NCBI GenBank assembly: GCA_015680905.1 | Contig: CM027377.1 | Coordinates: 28,606,501 to 28,670,500 of the forward strand | Length of the DNA: 64,000 bases | Origin: Coptis chinensis | Lineage: Eukaryota; Streptophyta; Magnoliopsida; Ranunculales; Ranunculaceae | Direction of reading: 5' to 3' | Shown: positions 23,171 to 34,651 of the stretch, piece by piece | Position numbering within the stretch: the first letter of the stretch is position 1 | Layout of the letters: each line of letters opens with the position of its first letter | The notes under the pieces: generated by a model | What the model saw: only the letters and a program-made list of their open reading frames with translations | Told to the model about the DNA's origin: nothing | Databases searched by the model: none | Position numbers and translations under genes: made by a program

Positions 23171-23301
23171 AGAAAAGTGCCTAGCGCTAGGCGCTCAGTG
23201 GCGATAGTGCTAAAATGGATAAGAAGATGGGAATCGTGGGAGTGAAAGGTGAGAGATGAAAGTGAGGTGTAGTGTGGGTTGTGAGTGTAGAATGAATGAA
23301 G

Positions 23302-23311
23302 TTTTTATAGG
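23302..23311 (-). promoter_or_regulatory. Internal TATA box upstream of ORF Y, element C
   Basis: Minus strand CCTATAAAAACTTCATTCATTC. The same position in D reads CCTATATAAACTTCATTCAT and in B CCCTATATATACTTGC, each followed about 30 bases on by ACTCACAACCCACAC-like initiator sequence. Confidence 0.6.
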
Positions 23312-23600
23312 TTTTAAGTTGCTAAAACTAATCGGGAAGTTACCAAAAAGTTTTAAGGCAATTGCCAGAAAAAAAAATTTTCCAAAACTGAAAACGGAAA
23401 CAACCCATATTCTCTATTCCAAAACAAAACGAATATCTTTTAGGTTGAATTTAGGATAGAAACTGCCTAATTCATCGAAATTTCATCCTATCACAATATC
23501 TATTCATAGCCATGCCCATATAGGCAATATTCCCAACAATCATCGCAAAATTATATAATAAATTTGTGGATCATATAAAAATCATGTTAGACTAACTAAT

Positions 23601-23613
23601 ACCACCCCCAAAC
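23601..23613 (-). other. PPT-like motif after ORF X, element C
   Basis: ACCACCCCCAAAC (plus), i.e. GTTTGGGGGTGGT in sense, identical in core to the true polypurine tract. It lies about 200 bases downstream of the ORF X stop. Confidence 0.75.
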
Positions 23614-23806
23614 AATTCGGGAAGGTGGGATTAACAATAAAATAATGCACAATTTGAAAAGAACCAAGTTATATTAAAATTGAAATTCAAATACAATTAA
23701 CTGTCGAATTTAAATTTAATTACTGAATTTAAACAACTTAATATCCGAACTAAGAAAAATAATAAAAACAACTAAATAACATCAAAACCACATATTTTTA
23801 GAAAAC

Positions 23807-24966
23807 CTAGCCACGTGATGAAGATGGACCTTGAGATAGAGATTGGGCCTGGGATGAAGAAGGGCCCGAGCCATTCGTCCTTTGACGACGACGCTCATGC
23901 CTATCAGACTCATCTGAAATAGAAACCTCTAGGGGTGGCATGCGTCGTAGAATCTCTACGCGGAACAGGCGTTGTGCTTCCATTTCTGCCTTCATCTCTG
24001 TATAATGCGCAACCTGGCATTGTAGGACTGTCTCCATGTTATAATGGAGATCCGACTGGCTTTTGTCGAGCATTTCAAAATTCGTCTGAATGGTATTTTG
24101 CTTCGTTCGAATTTTAATCTGCCTATCTCGTATATCTTCACAAATAGCATAAATGCAACGCACGCCAGTATGCAACACTAACATGCGTTCTGAATCAGAC
24201 GTACACCTCTCCAAGGCATCTTCATCCAAACATGTCATGTCCTCCCGTTCCTCATCCGAATCAACCATCCTGTCCTCCGGCAACATCCAAGTCTTTTGGA
24301 TACACTCCATATAAATAATTTCGTTTGAATGCAATTTCAACATAGTCCTCTCAGTTCTTGGTTTCCCTCCCCAAGATAACATTATCTTCGTAATTAAAGC
24401 AGGGAATGGTGCAATACTCTTCCCAACTCTTCTAATCATATTTATCAAGAACTCGAGGATACATAATCCATACCTCTTCTCTTGCAATATCCAGATAACG
24501 TGCAAACATGTCAAACCGATGTTGCTCACTTTCTCTTTCCCAATGACGTTCTTACCATTCCACTGAGCTACAGCAGTTGGTTGGTTCGCAGAGATGACTG
24601 TCGAGCACAATGAGAATTCGTATTGTATTGACCTTCTATGAGAGTGTCGTTCATCAATGCAGGAACTCCAGTATACTGGGATTCCTGCACTGTGGCGTCG
24701 AGGTGGCTTTCAGGCATAATGCCTAGAATTTCAGCCAACTTCTCTCTCGATAATTCTCTCCTAACCCCAGCAATCTTCATGAAAACTTTTCGACCATCCA
24801 ACTCTCTCTTCTTATAGAATTGTTCGAGCAAATCGAAGTGGTAGAAATTATTTGTCGAGTACCACAACCTATTCCAATTCCTCCTAATCATCTCGTCACG
24901 AAAAAATGGCGCGAAGCGGTATGCCGTAAAAGCTTGTTCCGGCAGAATTCTTCGTCTTAGTGCCAT
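23807..24966 (-). pseudogene. ORF X of element C
   Basis: Two overlapping frames (24966-24568, 24610-23807) joined by one frameshift give about 385 residues. N-terminal globular part: RILPEQAFTAYRFAPFFRDE, NRLWYSTNNFYHFDLLEQFY, EILGIMPESHLDATVQESQY. Middle: NIGLTCLHVIWILQEKRYGL and KSIAPFPALITKIMLSW. Then an acidic segment, a helical stretch, and a basic end (ESDRHERRRQRTNGSGPSSS) that could be a nuclear localisation signal. The N-terminal pattern is reminiscent of the Pfam putative plant transposon protein domain found in plant retroelements; this is from memory and untested. Confidence 0.72.
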
Positions 24967-25590
24967 TAAAAGTTTTGAACTGATTTGGGGGTTTGTATGT
25001 GGTGTAGGAAACGATGTGAAACAATCCTACTTAATAATAAAAAGAGAACGATGGTGGTAGGACAGCTTTGGTGCGGCAGTTCAAACACTTTTCGGTTTTT
25101 CTATATTTTCCGGTGTTGGGGATGGTGGTGGGATTGTTTTGGTTAAAGTTTTGAATTTGGGTGTGGTTGCATTTAGGTTTCCATTTTTTTTTTTATTTTA
25201 GGTTATGGTTTTGAATTTGGTAATGGCGGTTTTGGAAGAGGAACGCGACTGTTGTGTTGAGGATGGAGACGCACGTGCGTTGCACGTGTGCAAGAGATTG
25301 GGCCCAAGCCCAATTTGATTTTTCAAATTTTTCGTTTTTTCGGGCAACTTTAAACTAAATTTGCCGCTTCCTTACCGGTCTGATTTTTGCGAATGAGCTA
25401 TGGAAATGATCAGGAGAGAATTTCCAATCTAATGATCCATAAAACACTCTATTCTGACCATAGATGACATATACGAAAATGGAAAATGCCTTGAAGTGCG
25501 TGCGTGACGTAAGTTATGCGAACGAATGAATTCTAACGGCCTAAATAGCACAAATGGAAAGTTGAACAATCTAGTATAAAAATGAACACT

Positions 25591-25603
25591 CCACCCCCAA
25601 ACA
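25591..25603 (-). other. PPT-like motif after the protease tail, element C
   Basis: CCACCCCCAAACA (plus), sense TGTTTGGGGGTGG. One of four such motifs in C, at the ends of the Gag-Pro, X and Y coding blocks and at the LTR. Confidence 0.72.
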
Positions 25604-25824
25604 AATTTTTGGCAACAAAGTTAGAAAATTTGTTTTTAAAACGGGTCTTTTAAAGTCAGATTCCCGAGACTTCCTAAATTACTATTTTGTATGATTTTAA
25701 CAATTTTATTTTTTTATGAATAATGTTTAATATAAGAAAAACAATAAAACAATAAATGAATAATTCATACCATAGAAAAACATGACTCAAAATCCGAGAA
25801 AACATGCAATAGTGGAAAATGTGA

Positions 25825-25940
25825 ATTATGTTAAACGTGGACTTAGGATCCGGTACTTACAGCCACACACTCCATAAGGAGGGCCCGGTTACCTGAATGG
25901 TGTACTTACCAATATATGGAAATGAAAGGAAGTACACCAA
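25825..25940 (-). promoter_or_regulatory. Conserved non-coding block between protease and ORF X, element C
   Basis: Includes TTAAACGTGGACTTAGGATC, CGGTACTTACAGCCACACAC and GAGGGCCCGGTTACCTGAAT. It is nearly unchanged in B (55285-55400) and D (43742-43835) although adjoining coding sequence is decayed. In sense it contains GGCTGTAAGTACC, a good 5' splice-site match. Confidence 0.7.
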
Positions 25941-26037
25941 ACAACAAAATGAGCCTTTTATAGTCAGATACTCGAGACTTTAACAAATAACTGGATATAT
26001 ATATATATATAGGGGGTCTAAAGAGTTGGGGGTCTTT

Positions 26038-27471
26038 CTATAAATAAATAATATGGAATGCACCCCTAAACAGAATCAAGCACCAAGATTCTCTACGACG
26101 CGACTTATTGAAATGAAAGCGAAATCTGATGGATCTAGAATGTAACCGCGCATGCACCTTCTTTTTCGCCGTTGAACAAGAGGGTGTCCAAGTGAAAGAT
26201 CGTGAGAAAATGGATGTTTGTGGAAGATATGGTGGATATGGATGAATTTTAGACGTAAGGAATGGAAGAAATGAAAATGTAGGTTTGGCACAAAACTCAT
26301 TCATGGTGTAGGTGGTAACTGTCTCAATTCTAAAAATGAAGGTGTCAAGTGCATTTCCCTTGAGAATTATTTCTATATTAAGAGGATTTAGAAAATTATT
26401 AAGTACAAAAGAAACAAAAGGGTCAAGCGCAAACTCCAGGTTCCTTTGAAAGGGTGGAAGGTGGGGAATATTGGTGAGGGAAGATGAATGAGTGTCAGCT
26501 AGAGCTCTCAGGTCTAGATCATTAGAAGCCTTGAGATATGTCAGACATTCCTCAATAGTTGGGTCAAAAGAATCATTGGGATAGAGGGTGAAAAATTCAT
26601 CATCCGTCATAGCGTCAAGGGATAAATGGATGTTGGCAGGGTGGGATTCGCGAGGTGGCAAGGAAGAGTTGCAAAAGAGTTGAAGGAAATCTTCCTCAAT
26701 TTCCTCTACGTCCAAGGAGTATTTGTCGAAGTTGGAACTTCCAAAGGAAAGGAATTTGTGCATCTGGTCATTCGGAAACGTGGTTTTGAAATAATCATGA
26801 GCTAAGCTCTCGATCATACTAACCTCCCCATCGATATTTGTATAAGGTAACTGTTTGATCGTCTTCAAAACGTTAACCGCAACGGAAAGATGGCCAAAAT
26901 ACAAGGACATCGAACTATCGCGGCAGTTTATAAGCGCGTTGGCAGTTGCCAAAAAAGGGCATCCTAAAATGATCGGAACAGAATCGTTAGCGACTTCTGT
27001 ATAGAGGATAACAAAATCCACATGATAGTAGAAATCCTGAACCTTAACCAGCACATTTTCCACTACACCCTTAGGATACTTGATAGACCTATCAGCTAGT
27101 TGCAACATCATTGTTGTAGGTTGCATTTCCTGTAGACCTATTTGTTTATATAAATAATAAGGGAGCAAGTTAACACTCACCCCGAGGTCTAATAAAGCAG
27201 TGGTCGTGTGAGTATCCCCTAAGGTGTATTGTACAGTAGGACGACCAAGGTCCTTGTACTTAACGATTCCATTGTGTTCCGTTAAAGTTGGAAACTGTTC
27301 CGTTAAAAAGGCGTATTTAGGAATCTTTGTCTTACACCTAGTAGTGCACAACTCTTTAAGAAACTTAGCATGGTGAGGTAACTTTTTAATTGCTTCAAGG
27401 AAAGGTAAGTTTATCGTTAGATTTTTAAAAACTTCCCTAATCTCGTCAAAATTTGTATCCTTGTTTAACAT
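26038..27471 (-). pseudogene. Athila protease and family-specific C-terminal tail, element C
   Basis: The 477-codon frame starts with DEIREVFKNLTINLPFLEAI and KFLKELCTTRC, then the aspartic protease with LLDLGVSVNLLPYYLYKQIG (Athila elements normally have DLGAS; here Ala is Val), KYPKGVVENVLVKVQDFYY and VPIILGCPFLATANALINCR. After FLSFGSSNFD it departs from the RT-bearing element A. It continues in a tail with DEFFTLYPNDSFDPTIEECL, PPFQRNLEFALDPFV, TYTMNEFCAKPT and a very basic end (SRSIRFRFHFNKSRRRESW). The tail is shared with B and D, stands where RT would be, and has no recognised domain. Open in C except at its junction with gag. Confidence 0.85.
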
Positions 27472-27839
27472 AACTAATTTATGAGGAAACGATGGTTTCT
27501 CTCTATATTTAGCATATGAATCAACTGGATGTCTAACTTTTGCTTTATGTTTCTTAGGTTGTGGTTTAACTGGTACCTCTACAGGGGTAGGATCTTCAGT
27601 TTCTGTTTCGGTATCTAGTATAATATCTAGTGTAAGGACTACTGGTGGGGGTAACTATAGACATAGTTACATTGTTATCCACCACTTTGCCTAAACAGAG
27701 AGTGGTGATGGAATTTATCTCCCCCTACGTTTGTATTTTCGTTACTAGTATTATCGTTTACCTCAAAGGCTGTGTTTGGTGTTTTCGAATTAGGTATCCC
27801 TTGTCCTGGAAACACACTTTTGGGTTGCACTTTCTCTTG

Positions 27840-29140
27840 AGCTAACTACTGTAAGGAAAGTTGGATAGCTTGTAAAATCTGTTTTTGAGATTGCATAAAG
27901 GTATCAAAATGATCCGGTTGTGGAGTAGTATTTGCTACTGGTTGTGTGACAGGAACTATGTCACGTTGATTATTAATGGGTGGATTTTGGTAGTTATTAT
28001 TTACCGGAACGATACCTCTATTAGTATTATAATTATTATAATTACCCTGGCCTTGTCCTTGTCGTGGTTGAGCTTGGCTGTTATAATTATAATTATCCTG
28101 ACCTTGTCTTTGCCTTGGTGGACCTTGGTTGTAATTGTTTGTTTGCCTAACATTTGGGTTAAACAACCTTGGAGGTTGTTGATTATTTCGCCAACCAAAA
28201 TTGGGATTTTGTCACCACGTTGCGTTAGGTTCGCTATTAAAAGAACAAACATTATCTTGTTGTGATTGTTGTTGTTCATAGGCGAAAGGACAATAGGAGT
28301 CAGGATGCTCTGGACTCAAACAGAAATTACATGGATTGGAGTTGACATTCATAATGGGGATAGGCGTTTGTTGAATAGAAATAACCTCAACCTTTTTAGT
28401 TAGAGATTCGATTAAATTTTTAAGTTCCGGATCGGGTTTCATCTCAAACATACCGGCGGCCTTTACTATTGTAGAAGAACTAGCGTTGGGGATATATCGT
28501 CACTACCCCAATTATTATTACGCTTAGTTTGATCTTCTAAAAGTTTATAAGCCTCTAAGGCTCCCTTACTTAGGAAACTACCCCCATTCATTATGTCAAG
28601 CACCTCTTTGTGGTGGTGTAACAATCCCTTGAAAAGGCAATTTAACTAAGCGTGTCTTTTCGCGAGGTTATGGTGTGGACATTCTATAAGTAGATCGGTG
28701 AAACAATTCCAAGCCTCTGAAAATGATTCATGAGGATTTTGTCGAAAAGAAATGAATCTTGGAAAGCATTTCATCGGTTCTTGATGGTGGGTTAAAATGT
28801 TCCATAAATAGTTGAACAAGTTTAACCCACGAGTCCACAAATTTGGCTTGGGCAGTTAAACCAAGATGCATTTATCGGCTAAAGTGAAGGAAAATACCCT
28901 CAGTTTAATTTGTTCAGCACTAACTATAGGATGGTGGAATGTAGTAAGGACTTGGTCAATCATACGCATGTGCTGATAAGGCTTTTCATGGTCTAACCCA
29001 TGAAAAATGGGTAACAAATTAAATATATTTGGGGGGATTCGGAAATCCCCCACTGGGTCTGCTAGAACGATGAAAGATTTTGGGCTATCGCTCAAGGCTT
29101 TGTAAAAGTCAGAGAGAGGAGACTCTCTTTCTTCAGCCAT
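27840..29140 (-). pseudogene. Athila gag, element C
   Basis: Likely start MAEERESPLSDFYKALSDSP at 29140. Capsid region has NIFNLLPIFHGLDHEKPYQH and FISFRQNPHESFSEAWNCFT, typical of Athila gag. A zinc knuckle CNFCLSPEHPDSYC (C-x2-C-x4-H-x4-C) lies near 28310, followed by an Asn/Gln/Tyr-rich region and DIVPVTQPVANT. Several frameshifts and stops split it (pieces 29140-28856, 28840-28646, 28451-28212, 28166-27846). Very close to the gag of element A, which suggests shared or cross-compatible particles. Confidence 0.88.
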
Positions 29141-29485
29141 TATTTCAGGTGTAGTGTGTGGTATATTAGTTAGAGGTGTAGTGAGTAGTATACTAGAAAG
29201 GCGTGTTTTCTTCAGCCTGACATTAATCTCATGCAAGGCTAAGCCAATCTTTAACGAACACAACAACACTCCAAACAATCCTGATATGCTAGTATGAACC
29301 TCTAACAGGAGATGCGAGGTGTGGAAGAAAAGAGTACCTGAATGCCTCCTTTGCTTCGCTTATAAATAGCGTCTTGTTTACGCATGCTTTCGATTATGTA
29401 TAACAAGTTAAAACACCGAAAACTATGAAAAATGGAAATTTGAAACAAACTCGTGGAAATCGGGCGGTTTAGTGATGGTAGTAGT

Positions 29486-30976
29486 GCGATAAGAACCCAA
29501 AACTGTAGTTTTAACCCCTTAACCATCATACTTTTAGACCAATTATGTGAGTAATAATTAAGAGTTAATACGATTACGTGTTTTTATGCATTTTAGGCTT
29601 CAAAGTCCATGATGTGCGAAAATGTGACACTTTAGCGGATAAAGGAGCAAAGGTCGGTTGCTAAGGAGTTCCGTGATTAAAGGCCAAGATTCAAGAAGAC
29701 AAAGCCTTTGTAAGCCCGGTCAAAAAGAAAAGTCGATCTTGGCGTAAACAAAGACACAAAAAGTCGGCCAGAACTTCCGAAGGCCGTATCTTTGGACTCA
29801 GACCTCCGAATTGGGCCTACCTTATGTCAAAACGACCGGCTCAGAAAGAGCTTTCCAATGGTCTAAGCCTTGACCCAATCAGAGGAGCAGAAGTGGACGA
29901 AAAGTCTATTGAAGCCAAATCCAGCTGAAGAGCCCTTTCCGGACTGAAAGAATTGGGTTTTGGGCCTGATCGGCTCCAAGCCCATGCACGATTTTTGGAT
30001 CTGAAAGTATAAAAACAAAAGTTTGATTCTTTGTAGATATAGATAGTTAGGTTAGAAAATAAATGAGTTTATAATAGAAAGTATCCATTAAACCTTAGTT
30101 CTACATCCAGTTTTAGATTAAATTAATTAGTTTTTATTCTTGTTTTAAATTCAGTATTACATTATTGTATTGATTTTTATTAGATTAATAAATTAGTGTT
30201 CTTGATAATCTAGTTCATTTCCTTTACTTAATTAGTTTAATTCTTAGATTCAATAGTTGTCTTAATTAGATTGAAATAATTCTTGCATGAGTAGGTGCTA
30301 TTGAAGTTTAAATTAAGCAAATTTCAATCTTTATATCATGTCTTGTTTGAATTTGATTGGGAATGATAGCGTGATGATTCTCGGCTAAACCTCCATTAGA
30401 GGGGGTTGTGAAGCCTTGATAAAGGCTTGATTCGTGTTAATGTTGAATAGTCGTAATTTTCTTTCCACTCTAGAAATGATTAGTTCACCATGAGGGGTGT
30501 AATCGTTCACATGCTAGTTATGAATTGGTAGAAATGCCATGTGTAATTAGGGATTAGGAATAACCAGATTGTTCTCAGGCGCGATTCAATTCGATTACGA
30601 CGATTAAATTAGTTAATGGATTAAGTTGAGCTAAGGTGGAATCAATCCCCTTTAACTCCTTATCATAGAATCGACGTAGTATTCCCATAGTTGTTAAATA
30701 GTCGACTAGTTGCATCTTGTGGGTAGTTGCATTGTAGTCTAGTTATCATTTTAGTAAATCTCTCATTAGACTTAGAGTAAAGTAATTAGACTAGAAAACA
30801 CGGCATCTTGGAAGGACTAGGAGTGGAGCGAACTTCCTACTCCACTATATCCGTTCAATAGATCGAGAGTAGAACAATCTTTGATAAATTTAGGCACGTA
30901 ATTAAGTTTTAGTTTACTTACGTTTTGAGTTTTATCGTTCATTTAAGTAGGTAAATTTTATCTTTTATGTTTATCA
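29486..30976 (+). repeat. Athila LTR, 5' LTR of element D
   Basis: Begins GCGATAAGAACCCAAAACTG, so the usual TG start is damaged, and ends TTTATCA. Compared with the 3' copy it lacks about 16 bases (GATTTTCCGGCCCAAAAC region) near 29970; otherwise the pair is very similar. Confidence 0.92.
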
Positions 30977-30993
30977 AATGGCCGCCATCTTAG
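30977..30993 (+). other. Primer binding site of element D, shortened
   Basis: AATGGCCGCCATCTTAG directly after the LTR. Relative to C (AATGGCGCCGCCGCCAT) it has lost a few bases inside the tRNA-complementary part. Confidence 0.75.
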
Positions 30994-30999
30994 TTACCT

Positions 31000-31615
31000 T
31001 TAGCATTATTTTCTTACTATAATTAGTCATTTTAAGTCCCATTAAACCCACCCACCCTTGTTCGATTCTAAGCTGGTTGTCTTTTTTTTAATTAAACTTC
31101 CTTGGAAAAAAAAATTGCCTGGAGCGCACCTCGCTAAAGTTCTTGGAAGTTGAGTGCGACCAGCAAAACCGAACCGACCGACCAGCTCAAACATCAGAAC
31201 TCAAAGTTTACACTGAGCCACTGCGCTTCAAAGTGAGCGCTTTTTGCCATGCGAAATGAATTTTGTCGGTTTCCACAGTTTGATTCAACTTCGATTTTTC
31301 AAGTTTTTCGATGTTCTAACTTGTTATATACACCTAACACGCGTAAACAAGACACTATTCATAAAGCGAAGCAAGGGCTAATCAGTATTCCTTTCTTCCA
31401 CACCTCGCATCTCCTGTTAGAGGTTTATACTAGTATATCGATTGTTTGGAGTGTTGGCGTGTTTAGCTAAGTTTGGTCTTAGCCTTGTATGAGATTAAGG
31501 TCCGCAGTCGAACAAAACACCGAACGTAATTACACGACAACGTCAACAAACAAGTCTATCTAGTATACCACCCACTACACCTCTAGCTACTATTTCACAC
31601 ACACCACCTGATATA
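31000..31615 (+). other. Leader of element D
   Basis: Untranslated leader with AGTCCCATTAAACCCACCCA, a short set of GAGCGCACC and GTGAGCGC repeats at 31120-31245, then conserved sequence up to the gag start. Shorter than the leader of C or A. Confidence 0.7.
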
Positions 31616-33022
31616 ATGCCTGAAGAAGGAGAGACTCCTCTCTCTGACTTCTACAATGCCTTGAGCGATAGCCCCAAATCTTGCATCGTTCTAGCGGACC
31701 CGATTGGGGATTTCGAATCCCCCCAAATATTTTTAATTTGTTACCCGTTTTTCATGAAAAACCTTATCGGCTTTATCGTAGGATTGAACAAGTCCTAACA
31801 ACATTCCACCATCCTACGGTTGGTGCGCGAACAAATTAAACCGAGGATATTCCCTTTCACCTTAGCCGATAAAGGCGTCTTGTTAACTGCCAAAGCCCTA
31901 ATTCTGTGGACTCGCGTGGCCTAAACTTGTTCAAATTTTTATGGAACATTTTTACCCACCCCCTAAAGACGGATGAGATGCTTTCCAAGATTCATTTCTT
32001 TTCGACAAAATCCTCATGAATCATTTTGAGGCTTGGAATCGTTTCACCGATCTCCTTATAGAGTGTCCACATCATAACCTAGCGAAAGACATGTTAATTG
32101 CGGCCTTTTTCAAAGGACTTCTACACCACCATAAAGAAGTCCTTGACATAATGAATGGGGGTAGTTTCTTAAGTAAAGGAGCCTCGGAGGCTTATAAATT
32201 TTAGAGGATCAAACTAAAGCGAAATAACAACCTGGGGGTAGTAACGATATCCACACGCTCGCTAGTTCTTCTAATACGATTAAAAGGTTAGCGGTATGTT
32301 TGAAATTAAACACGATCCCGAGCTTAAAACTCTAATCGAATCACTCACTAAAAGGTAGAGGCCATTTCGTTCAACAAAAGCCTATCCCCGTCATGAATGT
32401 AAATTCAAATCCATGTAGTTTTTGTTGGAGTCCCGAGAGCATCCCGACTCCTCATCGCCCTATAGCCTATGAACGGGCTTGTTCCATTAATAGTGAACCT
32501 AACGCCCCTTGGAGACAAAATCCCAACTTCGGTTGGAGAAATAACCAACACGCCACACACCTCCGTGGTACAATAATCAATATGTTAGGCCAACGATACG
32601 TTTATAACCAAGCTCCACCACGACAAGGGACGAGTCGGGGTAATTATAATAATTATAACAACCAAAGTGCAACCTCGACAAGGTCAAGCATAAGGTCAAG
32701 GTAGTTATAATAATTATAATGCTAATAGAGAAATCGTTCCGTAAATAATAACTATCAAAATCCCATAAATAATTAATTCACGCGAGATAGTTCCAGTCAC
32801 ATCACCCGTGACTACTACACCCACACAACCGGATCGTCTTGACACCTTCATACAAGTGAGCCAAAAACTTTTCCAAACCATGGCTCAATCTAACTAACAG
32901 CTTCTACAATCCATTAATAATTTAAGCCAACAGTTGGCCCAAGATAAAGTCCAACCCAAAGGTGTGTTTCCAGGTCACGCAATACATAATCCTAAAACAA
33001 CAAACACAGCCTTTGAGGTAAC
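31616..33022 (+). pseudogene. Athila gag, element D, interrupted by element E
   Basis: Start at ATG 31616 (PEEGETPLSDFYNALSDSPK follows). Pieces include RFTDLLIECPHHNLAKDML near 32060 and a damaged zinc knuckle CSFCWSPES near 32415. At least five frameshifts or small deletions. It reads into TTTGAGGTAAC, where E is inserted; the frame continues at 41951. Confidence 0.85.
33018..33022. repeat. Target-site duplication of element E, left
   Basis: GTAAC, matched by GTAAC at 41946-41950. Joining the flanks gives TTTGAGGTAACCGATAATAC, matching the unbroken sequence in A at 61256-61275. Confidence 0.95.
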
Positions 33023-33604
33023 TGACAAGCCTCTTTTTATGTGTGAGATGTGGTATATGGATGATGTAGATAGATGATGGTCGTTGAACAAAAAGAAACA
33101 TATCAAAACCTAATTATCCTTCAACAAGTAAAGGATGAGTAGGGTATCGTTCCACTTTTAAGTGTATGTTTATATGAAGGACAGGACTGGAAAAGGGGTT
33201 TGAGGGATTAAAAACTATAATTGTAGAGATTTTAGATTCTAATGCTAAACTAAACTAAACTAACTAAACTTATACTAAAGCTAAGAATTGGAAATAGGGA
33301 GAGAATATGAGAGAGATAGATTCAAGAAATTCAAATCCACCAATGCTTTTGATTCAATGACCTTTTGCTTCATGTTGTTCTCCAAGTAGACTACAATCGG
33401 GCAATCGAGCGAGTGTCGATGCCCTCTTGGATGAAACATCGTTAACAATTAACTCTACTCAAGGTTGTTCCTATGTTCATCTTACTAGTATCTTCTTTCC
33501 TTTTATGTGAGCTTGGGCAGCTATTTAATGAATCACCATCTAAGGCAAACACATGGAATACTTCCCTTACTCTAAAACACTACACAATTAGAAGAAAAGT
33601 AGAG

Positions 33605-33720
33605 AATAATAGTATAATATTCAATTACAATAAATAAAACTCTATTCTAGCATTATATTCAATTGCAATAAATAAAAGCCTAAACTAGCATGATATTCAA
33701 TTGTAATAAATAAAAGCCTT
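33605..33720. repeat. AT-rich tandem units inside the E LTR
   Basis: About three copies of ATATTCAATTGCAATAAATA plus AAAGCCTAAACTAGC. The corresponding stretch in the other LTR (40867-41007) has four copies, so a unit was gained or lost after insertion. Confidence 0.8.
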
Positions 33721-34164
33721 AATCTATACGTCCATCCCCTGGTGTGGGCAATGGAACTAATAACTAAAAACATAAAGAGCTAACCTGATTGAAGAACACC
33801 ATAAACCAGAAGAATCATTAAACCTTAAGCACCGGCTTCATCTCCTCCCTTGAAGGAGAAGATTAGCCTTCCGTAAAGAAGGAAGAACATGAAGAACGAG
33901 AAGAAGAAGAGTCGAATAACATAAGACTAGAAAGACTAATTTATTAAGACTTAGCTAGTTAAAACCGATCTTTTATTATTAATCGCTCTCTGCCTCAAGT
34001 TCTGGAGACAAGAATATAAGTGAATTGGCCAATTACATGAGGCACTTAGGTCCTCTATTTATAGGGGTTACAATGAGCTCTAGAAGCATTCCAAACCGTC
34101 ATTTGTTTCCTAATACAAATAGACTTCTTTCAGAGTCCAACTTCATGTCCAAAACTGAGAAGGA

Positions 34165-34310
34165 ATTGGCTACAATGTCGATTCATGCGTCCCAGACTTA
34201 ATCAATGCATCTGGACGCTCGATCTATGCGTCCCAGACGTAATCAATGCGTCTGGACACTCGATCCATGTGTCTGGACACTCGATCCATGCGTCCCAGAC
34301 GTATAAGCCG
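34165..34310. repeat. Minisatellite in the E LTR (GCGTCTGGACGCTCGATC)
   Basis: Alternating units GCGTCCCAGACGTAATCAAT and GCGTCTGGACACTCGATCCA, four to five in all. Internal GTCTGGAC/GTCCCAGAC palindromes could fold. The other LTR has the array at 41476-41600 with a different unit number. Confidence 0.85.
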
Positions 34311-34651
34311 ATTTTCTCTCTTCTGCTCTATCCTTCTATCCTCTTTTGCGGGCTTTGGTCCAAGCAACGAATCTTTTGGCCTTGGGCTTCCAAATAGGCT
34401 TAAAATAGGTCCAAGTCGCATCTTTAATAGCTCCAATTCCTTAGCCTTCTCCATGATTGTCCACGGGCCTCCCATGTGATCCTTAATGCTTCGAATTGCT
34501 TCGTTTTACCCCATTTTCTCTAATATTCTACAAAACTGTCTTTTTCACCTGTAGAATCTTAAAACATAACTTATAAACACTATTAGTCCACTAAGATGGC
34601 TGAACAAGAGGCATAATCGAGGGTTAAATAGCACTTTTTGAGCACTTATCA

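Larger units (their letters stand above)
33023..34651 (-). repeat. Element E 3' LTR
   Basis: Plus reading TGACAAGCCTCTTT to GAGCACTTATCA, 1629 bases. Very similar to 40272-41945; the main length difference is one extra AT-rich unit in the other copy near 40925. Confidence 0.95.

Noticed and set aside
27885-28279. Long Ile-rich ORFs on both strands
   Set aside because: They are out-of-frame readings of the Asn/Tyr-rich gag region (AATTATAAT repeats), not membrane proteins.
34185-34479. ORFs with repeated RLDTRSM-type words
   Set aside because: They are translations of the LTR minisatellite in element E, present on both strands and in both LTRs.
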